Virus record (IMG/VR): IMGVR_UViG_3300047333_000067
Span: 1-21,231 of that record
DNA: 21,231 bases
Source of the DNA: a virus
Direction: 5' to 3' (one strand)
The notes below the pieces were generated by a model. That model saw only the letters and a list, made by a program, of their open reading frames with translations, was not told where the DNA came from and did no database searches. Below are positions 14,431 through 21,231 of the stretch, one piece after another. Position 1 is the stretch's first letter. Each line of letters starts with the position of its first letter. Position numbers and translations under genes: made by a program.

Positions 14431-15512
14431 GCAGCAGCTTCGCGGTGGTGCAGGCGGCCACGGCGGTGGGCGCCTATGCTGGAACACCCAAGGTCGCGTT
14501 CGCCGCGAATGTCTCGTACGGCAACATCATCCTGGCAGCCTGGGGCAACACCAGCGTCAACTTTGGCGACAATCCGCCCACTAGCGTCACGGACTCGCTG
14601 GGCAACACCTATGTGCTGTGGGGCCAGTCCAACTGGACCAGCGCCAACGAGCCGCAGGTAACGCAGCTCTGGATCGCGCAGGGGACCAGCGGCGCGCCGT
14701 TCGGCGGGATCAAGGGCGGCGCATGCACTGTGACATTCACCGGCGCGGTGGGCGGCGACTCGGGCGGCCCGTCGCTGATCGTCGCCGAGCTTGAGGTACC
14801 GGATTTTTACGAGATCTTCGCGCAGTTCAACGTCGACAATCACAATCCGCAGACGCGCTTCCGCGCCATGGCGAACAATGGCGCGCCAGGCGGTGCAGCG
14901 TCCTCGGACACTGGCCAGGACGGCATCACATGCACGCCCAATGGCTCGGTTGAGGAATTCACGAATGACAACGTGTGCTCCGCGCTGCTGATGGACCAGT
15001 TTTTCGATGCCTACCAGGTGATGGTCAATTTCAACGACTATTACCCCCTGCTGGCGGGGCCGTGGACGTGCTCCGGGACGATCATCGGCGAGACCCTGCA
15101 GCCGCCCCTCACGGAAGAGAGCGGCACGGCGGCCAACGCGTCCATGATCCTGGCCGGCCAGGATTTCCCATATCTGAACGGGCCGCTGATCGCGAACTGC
15201 GGCGACGATCCCAACGGCACCGTGGGCGTGGCGTACGGCCCGATGGGCGACGGCTCGTACCTGATCGCCAGCGGCGGCATGTCGCCGTATACGTGGGCGA
15301 TTGTAGGCGGCTCGCTGCCGCCAGGGCTCAGCCTCACGGCCTCCGGAGCGGACGCGGGACTCATCAGCGGCACGCCGACCGCGGCGGGGCGGTTCCAGTT
15401 CACGGCGCAGGCCACCGATGCGGATGGATCGACCGCGACCATCACGTGCGTGATTTCGATTTGTCCTGCCGGCGGCGGCGCCGGCAGCAACCCGTTTGGA
15501 TGGACCGGATGA
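14427..15512 (+). CDS. Fibre-like protein, paralogue B, with C-terminal Ig-like (He_PIG-type) domain
   Basis: The start overlaps the stop of paralogue A as ATGA. Residues 1-120 repeat the layout of paralogue A. Residues of about 256-346 form a putative Ig domain with the hallmark series GVAYGPM, SGGMSPYTWAIVGGSLPPGL, SLTASGADAGLISGTPTAAG and FTAQATDADGSTATI, which is typical of the He_PIG family (PF05345) abundant in Acidobacteria and other soil bacteria. Such Ig domains on phage virions are known to bind surface glycans weakly and aid adhesion; that role is inferred here. The protein ends with a Gly-rich tail (GGGAGSNPFGWTG). Confidence 0.72.
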   Translation: MSSSFAVVQAATAVGAYAGTPKVAFAANVSYGNIILAAWGNTSVNFGDNPPTSVTDSLGNTYVLWGQSNWTSANEPQVTQLWIAQGTSGAPFGGIKGGACTVTFTGAVGGDSGGPSLIVAELEVPDFYEIFAQFNVDNHNPQTRFRAMANNGAPGGAASSDTGQDGITCTPNGSVEEFTNDNVCSALLMDQFFDAYQVMVNFNDYYPLLAGPWTCSGTIIGETLQPPLTEESGTAANASMILAGQDFPYLNGPLIANCGDDPNGTVGVAYGPMGDGSYLIASGGMSPYTWAIVGGSLPPGLSLTASGADAGLISGTPTAAGRFQFTAQATDADGSTATITCVISICPAGGGAGSNPFGWTG

Positions 15513-16000
15513 GCGACGGGGCGATCACGTTCGAGCGAACGCGGGCATACGGCGTGGTGCGGAGCATCCTCACAGACCCCGGCACCTATGCGCGCATGAC
15601 CGACGACTTCGCGCCGGTGGCCGCGGATTTCGCCGTCAACGAGCATCCGCTCGCATGGTATGTGCTGGTAATCGTCGCGGGCCAGGTGGACGGCTTGTTC
15701 TGTTTCTATCCGGAGAATGCGATCTGCTGGGCTGCGCACGTCGCGTTCCTCCGCGGCGTTCCCCCGCGGGTGACGCACCAGGCGGGCCGCGAAATCGTGC
15801 CGTGGCTTTTCGCGCACACGCCGTGCCTGCGGCTCATCGCGAGCGTGCCGGCATGCAATCGCGCGGCGGTCCGCTTCGGCCTGCGCGCCATGGGGCTGCG
15901 CGCGTATGGGCGCAACACAAATTCATTTCTTAAGGGCGGCAAACTCGTGGATCAAATTTTGATGGGACGGTCGAAACCTGACGCGCAAGGTTTGAGCTAG
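15509..16000 (+). CDS. GNAT-fold protein in the P22 gp14 position
   Basis: The chosen start is ATG 15509, overlapping the TGA of the preceding gene (ATGA). The 163-residue product has the core of GNAT-like phage proteins (DUF2824-like, recalled from memory), a family that includes P22 gp14: PLAWYVLVIVAGQVDGLFCF as a beta hairpin, and LRLIASVPACNRAAVRFGL with RAMGLRAYG at residues 107-136, equivalent to the acetyl-CoA-binding helix and following strand. In P22, gp14 lies between the needle and gp7 genes and affects head assembly or ejection. No enzymatic activity can be read from the sequence, since the usual acetyl-CoA loop motif is not clear. Confidence 0.65.
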   Translation: MSDGAITFERTRAYGVVRSILTDPGTYARMTDDFAPVAADFAVNEHPLAWYVLVIVAGQVDGLFCFYPENAICWAAHVAFLRGVPPRVTHQAGREIVPWLFAHTPCLRLIASVPACNRAAVRFGLRAMGLRAYGRNTNSFLKGGKLVDQILMGRSKPDAQGLS

Positions 16001-16902
16001 TGCCTTCGATCATAACCTCGATTATCGGCGGTATCCAGGGCGCGGGCGCCAGCCACAACGCAGCCAATGCCATCGCGGGCGGCTACAACTCCGCCGGCTC
16101 GACCGTTACGAACGCCGCCAACACGCAAGACCCCCTGATCACAGGCACAGCGGCCACGCAGGCAGGCAACGTCGCCGGCGCCGGCCAGGCTGTAGTAGGC
16201 ACCGCGGCCACCGGCGCGATGGGGGTAAACAACACCGCCGGCAACGCGGTCGCGTCGCTCAATCCATACACATCGGCGGGCGGCACGGCGGCCGGCCAAC
16301 TGCCCGGCGCGGCGAACTATACGCCATTCAACGCGTCGATGATGGAGAGCCAGGACCCTGGCTACGAGTTCACCCAACAGCAGGGCCAGCAGGCGCTGCA
16401 GCGCGCGCAGGCGGCGTCCGGAGTAACCGGCAGCGGGGGCGCGGCGAAGGCGCTCGACCAGTATTCGCAGCAGCTCGGCACGCAGCAGTACCAGCAGGCG
16501 TTCAATAACTACACGACGCAGAATCAGAACCTCTTCCAGAATCTCTCGACCGTCGCCGGCATGGGCCAACAGGCGAGTGAGTTCGGCGGGCAGCTCGGCA
16601 CGCAGGCGGGTGAGTTCGGCGCGAATCTCAACACGCAGGCGGCGAACACGAATCTGGGTGCGACTGAGTGGGGCGGCCAGGCGCAGATCGGCGCTCAGGA
16701 CCTCAGCTCATCGAACGCACTTAGCGCGGCCAACTATCTCGGCAACACCCAGATCGGCGCGGGTAAAGCGATCGGCGCCGGCGACCTGGGCGCGGCGAGC
16801 GCATGGAACGGAATGCTTGCCGGTATCGGCCAGGGCGCGAACTCAATAGCCATGATGGGCATGGGCGGGTATCTGCCGGGTCAGTCCAACAGTCAGTGGT
16901 AA
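16000..16902 (+). CDS. Ejection (DNA transfer) protein, P22 gp7-like
   Basis: GTG 16000 overlaps the preceding TAG (TAGTG), and no nearby ATG is available. The 300-residue protein is Ala/Gly/Gln/Asn-rich. Residues 119-190 carry the well-known block of podoviral gp7-type proteins: DPGYEFTQQQGQQALQRAQ, then SGVTGSGGAAKALDQYSQQL, then QQYQQAFNNYTTQNQNLFQ and LSTVAGMGQQA. The N-terminus has a short glycine-rich hydrophobic stretch (IITSIIGGIQGAG). In P22, gp7 is packaged in the head and exported into the host envelope ahead of DNA. The downstream order gp20-like then gp16-like supports the same role here. Confidence 0.8.
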   Translation: MPSIITSIIGGIQGAGASHNAANAIAGGYNSAGSTVTNAANTQDPLITGTAATQAGNVAGAGQAVVGTAATGAMGVNNTAGNAVASLNPYTSAGGTAAGQLPGAANYTPFNASMMESQDPGYEFTQQQGQQALQRAQAASGVTGSGGAAKALDQYSQQLGTQQYQQAFNNYTTQNQNLFQNLSTVAGMGQQASEFGGQLGTQAGEFGANLNTQAANTNLGATEWGGQAQIGAQDLSSSNALSAANYLGNTQIGAGKAIGAGDLGAASAWNGMLAGIGQGANSIAMMGMGGYLPGQSNSQW

Positions 16903-16910
16903 GGAGTCAT

Positions 16911-17339
16911 ATGAGCACTTTCAAACGCATCGCGTGCGGCCTGATGTTGATGGCCGTGGCGCTTACAGCCGCGCAGCCCGTGCAGCTTACGGCTATTCTG
17001 ACGCTCTCCGCGACGGGCATCACCACCGGACTGAGCGTCCCCGGCCTCTACGTGGCGCAGTCGGGCACGCGCTACCTGCAGGGCGTGCAAACGTTCCCCA
17101 TCACATCCGGCGGAACGGCCCTCAACGTGACGGGCCTCGCGAACATCGGCTACTGCCAGTTCGTCAATCTGGATGTCACCAACTACGTGCAGCTCATGAC
17201 CGCTGTCTCGGGCACCGTCGTGTTGCGCATGGTCGCCGGCGACGCGCAGCTTTTCCGCTTCGATCCGAGCATCACGGCTCCGGCTTTCATCGCGCACACC
17301 GCATCGGTCTCGATCCAATATTTGTGTCTTGAAAATTAG
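16911..17339 (+). CDS. Small secreted-looking beta protein inserted among ejection genes, 142 residues
   Basis: ATG 16911 has a very good ribosome-binding site, AAGGAG at 16901-16906, spaced four bases and overlapping the previous stop. The N-terminus MSTFKRIACGLMLMAVALTA with AQP after it is a signal-peptide shape: a basic start, a hydrophobic core and small residues before a likely cleavage. The mature part is beta-rich (TLSATGITTGLSVPGLYVAQ, NIGYCQFVNLDVTNYVQLM, SVSIQYLCLEN). P22 has no counterpart between gp7 and gp20. It may act in the periplasm or be a virion protein with a processed leader. The function is unknown. Confidence 0.6.
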   Translation: MSTFKRIACGLMLMAVALTAAQPVQLTAILTLSATGITTGLSVPGLYVAQSGTRYLQGVQTFPITSGGTALNVTGLANIGYCQFVNLDVTNYVQLMTAVSGTVVLRMVAGDAQLFRFDPSITAPAFIAHTASVSIQYLCLEN

Positions 17340-17345
17340 GCGCTC

Positions 17346-18854
17346 ATGCCCATCGACATGTCTCCGAACAGCGTCAACGCCGACGTTGCGCCGTATAGCG
17401 TTCCCCCGCCGCAGTATGGCGACCCCACGCAGGTAGCGCGCGCGCTGTCGGACATGCGGCTGCAGCAGCAGCAGACGCAGGGCGTGCAGATCGAGAACCA
17501 GCAAAAGACCTTGCAGATGCAGAGCCAGGCCGCGCTCCAGGACGCCTGGAGGCAAGCTGGCGGCGACCCACAGAAAACCATGCAGATCGCCACGCAAGGC
17601 GGGCGCGTGCTGCCGCAGGATGTGATGGCGTTCCAGCAGCATTCGCTCCAGCAACAGCAAGGCTTGTTGACGCTCAGCGCCGACCAGCGCGCGGCGCAGG
17701 CGGCGAAAAACGATCTCATCAAGCCGGCCATCGACTCTATCCTGCAGGAGACCGACGACACGAAGCTGCCGGGGCTGTGGGCGCAGAAAGAACAAGCGCT
17801 CATCGACAACGGCACGCTGAAGCCGGGCGAGGCGATACCGTTCCCCGGCTCGCGCCAGGGCGTGCAGGATTACGACACCAGCCTGCAGGCGCACTCGGTG
17901 GCGATCAAGGACGCGGAGACGCAATCCACCACCGCCAAAAACGCGGCCGATGCCGGCCTGGCCACCGCGAACGCCAAGAAGGCCGCGGCCGAGACCGCGC
18001 TGCAGCAGGCGAAAATCGATCACTTCAAGACGCTCACCGCAACGCCCGAGGCGCTCGCGCAGCGCGTCGCCGGCAGCATCGACCCGACGAAGTACCCCGA
18101 CGAATACAAGCGAACTCTGAACGAAGCGCAGGGCGCCGCCGATCTCGACGGCATCAACGCGGCGATCGCCAAGGGCGCGGCCAACGTGAGCGAGTTCGAG
18201 AAGTCGAAAGCACTCGCCACCGATCCCCAGATGCAGGCCAGCGCCGTGGACCAGGCGGGCAAGGAAGCTATGGCGCGCCTGCCCGCTGAGCGCAGCCTCC
18301 AGGCGTCCGGCGCGGCCACGCAGAACGCGTTCGAGCAGCAGCGCACGGTGCGCGGCGAGGACTACAAGGCAGGCCAGGATTACGGCGAAACCAATAGCCT
18401 GGTGGGCACGGCGCTGCAAGCCGTGGAGCAGGCGCGCGCCGGCGGCGGCGTGCAAGGCGAAGCCGTCAAGGCACTGACTCCCGCAGCTACGCTGGCTCTC
18501 GCTAACATCAAACGGCTGTCGGGCGCCATGGGCGAGATGGGCACCGGCGGCATGCAAGACCGCGCGCTGAGCACGCTCACCAACGCATTCCAAAATCGCC
18601 CCGTCGATAAGAACGCGCTCAACGAAACGCAGCAGTGGCTCAAGACGCTGGGCAACGCCGCGGCTGACCGCAAGAACGCCGCGGCCGCCGCGCTCGAACA
18701 GGCGTACCCCGGCCAGAAGGCCACGCGCGTCGCGCGGCCGTATCCGGAAGCTATGAGCTATAAAATGACGGCCACCGGCGCCGGCGGCCACAAGATCGGA
18801 TCGAACGATGGCACGACTTGGTTCGATGCGACCACGGGCGCGAAAATCCAATGA
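17346..18854 (+). CDS. Ejection protein, P22 gp20-position, Gln/Ala-rich helical
   Basis: The 502-residue product follows the gp7-like gene and is predominantly helical and Gln/Ala-rich (RLQQQQTQGVQIENQQKT, SLQQQQGLLTLSADQRAAQ, DAGLATANAKKAAAETALQQ). Such long coiled helices, and a size near the roughly 470 residues of P22 gp20, fit an internal ejection protein that assembles a conduit across the cell envelope. There is no catalytic motif. The C-terminal 60 residues (ARPYPEAMSYKMTATGAGGH, then GTTWFDATTGAKIQ) form a small beta module. The assignment is by order and composition, because these proteins diverge fast. The TGA overlaps the next ATG (ATGA). Confidence 0.65.
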   Translation: MPIDMSPNSVNADVAPYSVPPPQYGDPTQVARALSDMRLQQQQTQGVQIENQQKTLQMQSQAALQDAWRQAGGDPQKTMQIATQGGRVLPQDVMAFQQHSLQQQQGLLTLSADQRAAQAAKNDLIKPAIDSILQETDDTKLPGLWAQKEQALIDNGTLKPGEAIPFPGSRQGVQDYDTSLQAHSVAIKDAETQSTTAKNAADAGLATANAKKAAAETALQQAKIDHFKTLTATPEALAQRVAGSIDPTKYPDEYKRTLNEAQGAADLDGINAAIAKGAANVSEFEKSKALATDPQMQASAVDQAGKEAMARLPAERSLQASGAATQNAFEQQRTVRGEDYKAGQDYGETNSLVGTALQAVEQARAGGGVQGEAVKALTPAATLALANIKRLSGAMGEMGTGGMQDRALSTLTNAFQNRPVDKNALNETQQWLKTLGNAAADRKNAAAAALEQAYPGQKATRVARPYPEAMSYKMTATGAGGHKIGSNDGTTWFDATTGAKIQ

Positions 18855-20347
18855 CGCCCAGCCTGCCGCCAGGCTACAAGCTCGATGCGGCGAGCAGCAT
18901 GCCGCCGCGGGCCTCGGTCGCGGACGTGGGCGTGTCGCCGCCGGCCGGATATAAGCTCGATAGCGCCCCGGCGATCTCTGGCGATCAACCGTCCGCGATC
19001 GCGCGCGCGGCATCCTCGTTCTGGGACGGCATCGGCGGACCCGCTGTGGTCAACGTGGTGCGCGCGCTGGGCGGCGACCAGGGCGCGGCCGACCAGACGA
19101 TGAAGAGCGTAAAAAGCACCATCGAGGGACTGGCGGGCGAGCCCGCCCGTGTGTGGTCCGAGATGAGCGACACAGGCAAGGCGATGGTCGCCGGGCACAT
19201 CGGCGACGCGGCCTATCACCTGGCCGGCTCGGTCCCACTGATCGGCTCCGGCGCGCAGCGCGTCGGCATGGAAGCGGACCAGGGCAAATATGCCGATGCC
19301 GTCGGCCATGCGGCCGCGCTGATCCTACCTTTCGCTCTCGGAGGAGCCGGCAACGCCGGCGCCGCGGCCGGCGCCGTGGCCGATACAGCCGGCACTGTGG
19401 CGGATGTGGCTAAGGCCGGCGCCGCCGGCGTCAAGGCGGCCGCGCCAGGCGTCGCCAAGGGCGCGGGTATGGCCGTAGCGGGCGAGGGCCTGGCGCATAT
19501 GGGCGGCGGCTGGCTGCCGCGCATCATGCTTACGTATCCGGGCTTCCGGGCAGCGTTTAGAGGCGTGAAGGCCGGCGTGGAAGCCGCGCGCGACACTTAC
19601 GCGGAAGGGTCGGACCTCACCGGCAAGAATGTCGATTATGCGGGCGAAACCGCGCCCGCGCCGACTACTAAGCCGGGACCGGCGCCGGTGTACGCGAATG
19701 GGCCGGCGAGCACGCCGCTGCCCCCGCAACCGGCCGCCGCGTCTTCGCCAGCAGCAGCGCCGGCAGGCCCGGTACCGCTGAACCGCCCGCTCGCCGCGAG
19801 CGGCACGGCCGGCACGCCAACGCCGCCCGCGCCCGCGGCTCCGCCGCCACCTGGACGCATCGCTCTCGGCTATAGCGCGCCCCAGGGCACGCCATCCGCC
19901 GCCGAACAGTTAGGCGCCGAAATGCGCGCGCCGCCGGGCGCCGACATGCAACTACTCGACGACATCGCAAAAGGCATGGGAGGCACCAGCTTTGCGAAGC
20001 TCACCCCGCAGCGCCAGGCGGCCGTGCGCAATATCGCCGCGCGCATGGATCCCACACCTGCGCCTCCCTCAGGCGTCTCGCGCACGATAGATCCGTCCGG
20101 CGCGCCGCGCGCGCCCGCCACCCCCGCCGCGCCCGAAAACGCGCCACCGGCCAGCCAGACGCCGGCGGCGGCTCCAGCGGAAGGGCCGAAAGTCATTTCC
20201 ATCAAAAATCTGAAGCAGGAAGCCGCCGACTCGGGCCGCCCCATGGGCGAAGTCATCCAGCAATACCGCCAGGACGGCTGGCGCATCGAGTACGACCCGT
20301 TTTACGACACGCTCCGCAACCGGCGCGGCAAGCTCGTCGCGCAATAG
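18851..20347 (+). CDS. Ejection protein, P22 gp16-position
   Basis: ATG 18851 in an ATGA overlap is preferred to a longer in-frame reading that would overlap the previous gene. The 498-residue protein begins with a tandem motif, PPGYKLDAAS (residues 6-15) and PPAGYKLDSA (about 30-39). Residues of about 155-217 are Ala/Gly/Val-rich and hydrophobic (ALILPFALGGAGNAGAAAGA onward), suited to membrane insertion. A Pro/Ala-rich, presumably disordered linker follows (about 255-340), with helical and polar segments to the end (VISIKNLKQEAADSGRP, EVIQQYRQDGWRIEYDPFY). P22 gp16 is the third ejected protein and helps DNA cross the membrane. Here the role is inferred from gene order and the amphipathic core; no lysozyme motif is seen. 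Confidence 0.6.
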   Translation: MTPSLPPGYKLDAASSMPPRASVADVGVSPPAGYKLDSAPAISGDQPSAIARAASSFWDGIGGPAVVNVVRALGGDQGAADQTMKSVKSTIEGLAGEPARVWSEMSDTGKAMVAGHIGDAAYHLAGSVPLIGSGAQRVGMEADQGKYADAVGHAAALILPFALGGAGNAGAAAGAVADTAGTVADVAKAGAAGVKAAAPGVAKGAGMAVAGEGLAHMGGGWLPRIMLTYPGFRAAFRGVKAGVEAARDTYAEGSDLTGKNVDYAGETAPAPTTKPGPAPVYANGPASTPLPPQPAAASSPAAAPAGPVPLNRPLAASGTAGTPTPPAPAAPPPPGRIALGYSAPQGTPSAAEQLGAEMRAPPGADMQLLDDIAKGMGGTSFAKLTPQRQAAVRNIAARMDPTPAPPSGVSRTIDPSGAPRAPATPAAPENAPPASQTPAAAPAEGPKVISIKNLKQEAADSGRPMGEVIQQYRQDGWRIEYDPFYDTLRNRRGKLVAQ

Positions 20348-20355
20348 GAAAACAA

Positions 20356-20691
20356 ATGATCCAACAGAAGGCCCAGACCATCACCGTGACCACGGCGGGC
20401 ACACCCGTGCCTGCGTACACGACACCTACGTATTGCTGCGCCATCTTCGTGCAGGCCTATCCGGGCAACACATCCAGCGTGCTGGTAAAAAATCTGCAAG
20501 GGCAGATCATCGCGTGGCTCGCGCCGGGCGGCGGCAACGATGCGGCGTCGAACCCGCTTCCGGGCGGCCAGTACAGTTTTCCGCCATTCGCGGGAAGCTC
20601 GCTCGGCAACCCCATCGACGCGGCGCAGTACGAATTCGACGTGGAGGTGTCCGGCGAAAAATGCCAGGTCACCATCGCCGTCGCAATCTGA
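20356..20691 (+). CDS. Small beta-rich protein after the ejection genes, 111 residues
   Basis: ATG 20356 has AGGAA at 20346-20350 with a five-base spacer. The 111-residue product is beta-rich without charged helices: QTITVTTAGTPVPAYTTPTY, CCAIFVQAYPGNTSSVLVKN, QIIAWLAPGGG, and EFDVEVSGEKCQVTIAVAI at the end. No signal peptide is present, unlike the next gene. It could be a small tail or fibre-anchoring protein. No family was recognised. Confidence 0.55.
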   Translation: MIQQKAQTITVTTAGTPVPAYTTPTYCCAIFVQAYPGNTSSVLVKNLQGQIIAWLAPGGGNDAASNPLPGGQYSFPPFAGSSLGNPIDAAQYEFDVEVSGEKCQVTIAVAI

Positions 20692-20694
20692 CGG

Positions 20695-20724
20695 TTGACA
20701 CCCCAGTGATCGACATGCTAAATT
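20695..20724 (+). promoter_or_regulatory. Sigma70-like promoter match at the last gene's start
   Basis: TTGACA (20695-20700) is a perfect -35 hexamer. TAAATT (20719-20724) is 18 bases away, preceded by TGC, which forms an extended -10. Transcription would begin near 20731, inside the coding start at 20715, so either the match is chance or translation starts elsewhere. It stands out in GC-rich sequence. Low confidence. Confidence 0.25.
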
Positions 20725-21231
20725 TCATCCGTCCTCTTTTCCGCGCGCGGCGAGCGACCTGGATTTCGTACGTATTCCTTGTCTTCGCTTTTCTTTCGCC
20801 TCAGCGATCGGTCGCCCAAACCGTCATCAACCCCGCGCCACCTGCTACTCCCACGGGCGCGACCAGCGTCACTGGCACGGCCGGCCAGATCACTTGCACC
20901 CCCACTACAGGCAGCGTCGTGTGCGGCTTCCCCAGCGCGTCGACGTTCACGGTAAACGGCGCGACTGTGCCCGCGAGCGCGGCATACGTAGGCACCAATA
21001 GCTCGCGCCAGATCGTCGCCGCGAGCACACCCGGACCGACGACCAACCAGAACATCCGCAGCATCGTCGCCGACTTCGGCGACTTCACATCCACGGCGTC
21101 CGCACTCACCGCGTCCGCGCAGGCCTGCGGCCTGGTCCAGTTCGCGGGCACCATCCAGCGCGTCGTCCTCACCGGCACGCCGTCCGGATCTGTGACCGTC
21201 GACGTGCGGACCGTGGCACTCGCGTCGTGGA
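20715..21231 (+). CDS. Start of a secreted-looking fibre/spike-like protein (3' truncated)
   Basis: The frame is open from ATG 20715 (an in-frame GTG at 20706 is an alternative) to the right edge. Its first 35 residues (MLNFIRPLFRARRATWISYV, then FLVFAFLSPQRSVAQ) form an Arg-rich start plus a hydrophobic core ending at a VAQ cleavage-like site. The following 137 residues are Thr/Ser/Ala/Gly-rich and beta-like (TSVTGTAGQITCTPTTGSVV, STFTVNGATVPASAAYVGTN), a style common at the front of tail-fibre or adhesin proteins. P22 encodes its tailspike downstream of gp16, so a receptor-binding role fits the place. The true function lies beyond the window. No clear ribosome-binding site precedes either start. 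Confidence 0.55.
   Translation, partial: MLNFIRPLFRARRATWISYVFLVFAFLSPQRSVAQTVINPAPPATPTGATSVTGTAGQITCTPTTGSVVCGFPSASTFTVNGATVPASAAYVGTNSSRQIVAASTPGPTTNQNIRSIVADFGDFTSTASALTASAQACGLVQFAGTIQRVVLTGTPSGSVTVDVRTVALASW

Noticed and set aside
16893-19013. 706-residue minus-strand open frame opposite the ejection genes
   Set aside because: High GC with strong third-position bias opens long antisense frames. The product is Arg/Leu/His-rich with no domain, while the + strand carries recognisable gp7-like and gp20-like proteins with good start signals.
1-21231. CRISPR array, tRNA, integrase, lysis or anti-defence genes
   Set aside because: No regularly spaced repeats, cloverleaf, recombinase or lysozyme/holin patterns were found on reading; the window is structural genes throughout.

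Overview
The window is the virion-structure half of a P22-like podovirus (or a prophage of that type). All genes lie on the + strand, most are packed with 1-4 base stop/start overlaps, and base composition is GC-rich throughout. The order matches the P22 late operon: large terminase, portal, scaffold, coat, gp4-like head completion/tail accessory factors, gp10-like DNA stabilisation protein, a gp14-like GNAT-fold protein, then three ejection proteins in the gp7, gp20 and gp16 positions, and the start of a probable fibre/spike gene. No integrase, repressor, lysis, replication, tRNA or CRISPR feature is seen. The host cannot be read directly. GC-rich composition, a C-terminal 'putative Ig' (He_PIG-type) domain and Sec-type signal peptides on accessory proteins fit an Acidobacteria-like soil bacterium, but this is inference.

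Layout. 1-262: the end of a Cys/Gly-rich protein and a possible micropeptide. 269-1618: large terminase. 1621-3355: seven small genes, three of them Cys-rich or zinc-ribbon-like; two (3073-3213 and 3179-3355) encode proteins under 60 residues. 3362-8086: portal, scaffold and coat. 8160-9630: a secreted-looking beta-rich protein, a hairpin terminator candidate and a small head-region protein. 9642-13153: two tandem gp4-like proteins, a zinc-ribbon protein and the gp10-like protein. 13153-15512: three beta-rich proteins where P22 carries its tail needle; two are paralogues and one ends in an Ig-like domain. 15509-20347: GNAT-like protein and ejection proteins, with a second signal-peptide protein inserted. 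20356-21231: a small beta protein and the truncated start of a third signal-peptide protein.

How the genes work together. Terminase pumps DNA through the portal into a procapsid built from coat on scaffold. The gp4-like and gp10-like proteins close the portal and seat the tail. The gp7/gp20/gp16-like proteins are packed in the head and released into the cell envelope at infection. The beta-rich proteins probably form decoration or receptor-binding parts.

The most unusual feature is at the start of the scaffold gene. A perfect 46-bp direct repeat (5631-5676 and 5706-5751) brackets a segment that is the exact inverted copy of 31 bp of the coat gene 1.2 kb downstream (5675-5705 against 6896-6926). 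This in-frame 75-bp insertion looks like a template-switch event or an amplification chimera. It creates two identical scaffold starts and an inverted repeat pair spanning the scaffold gene.
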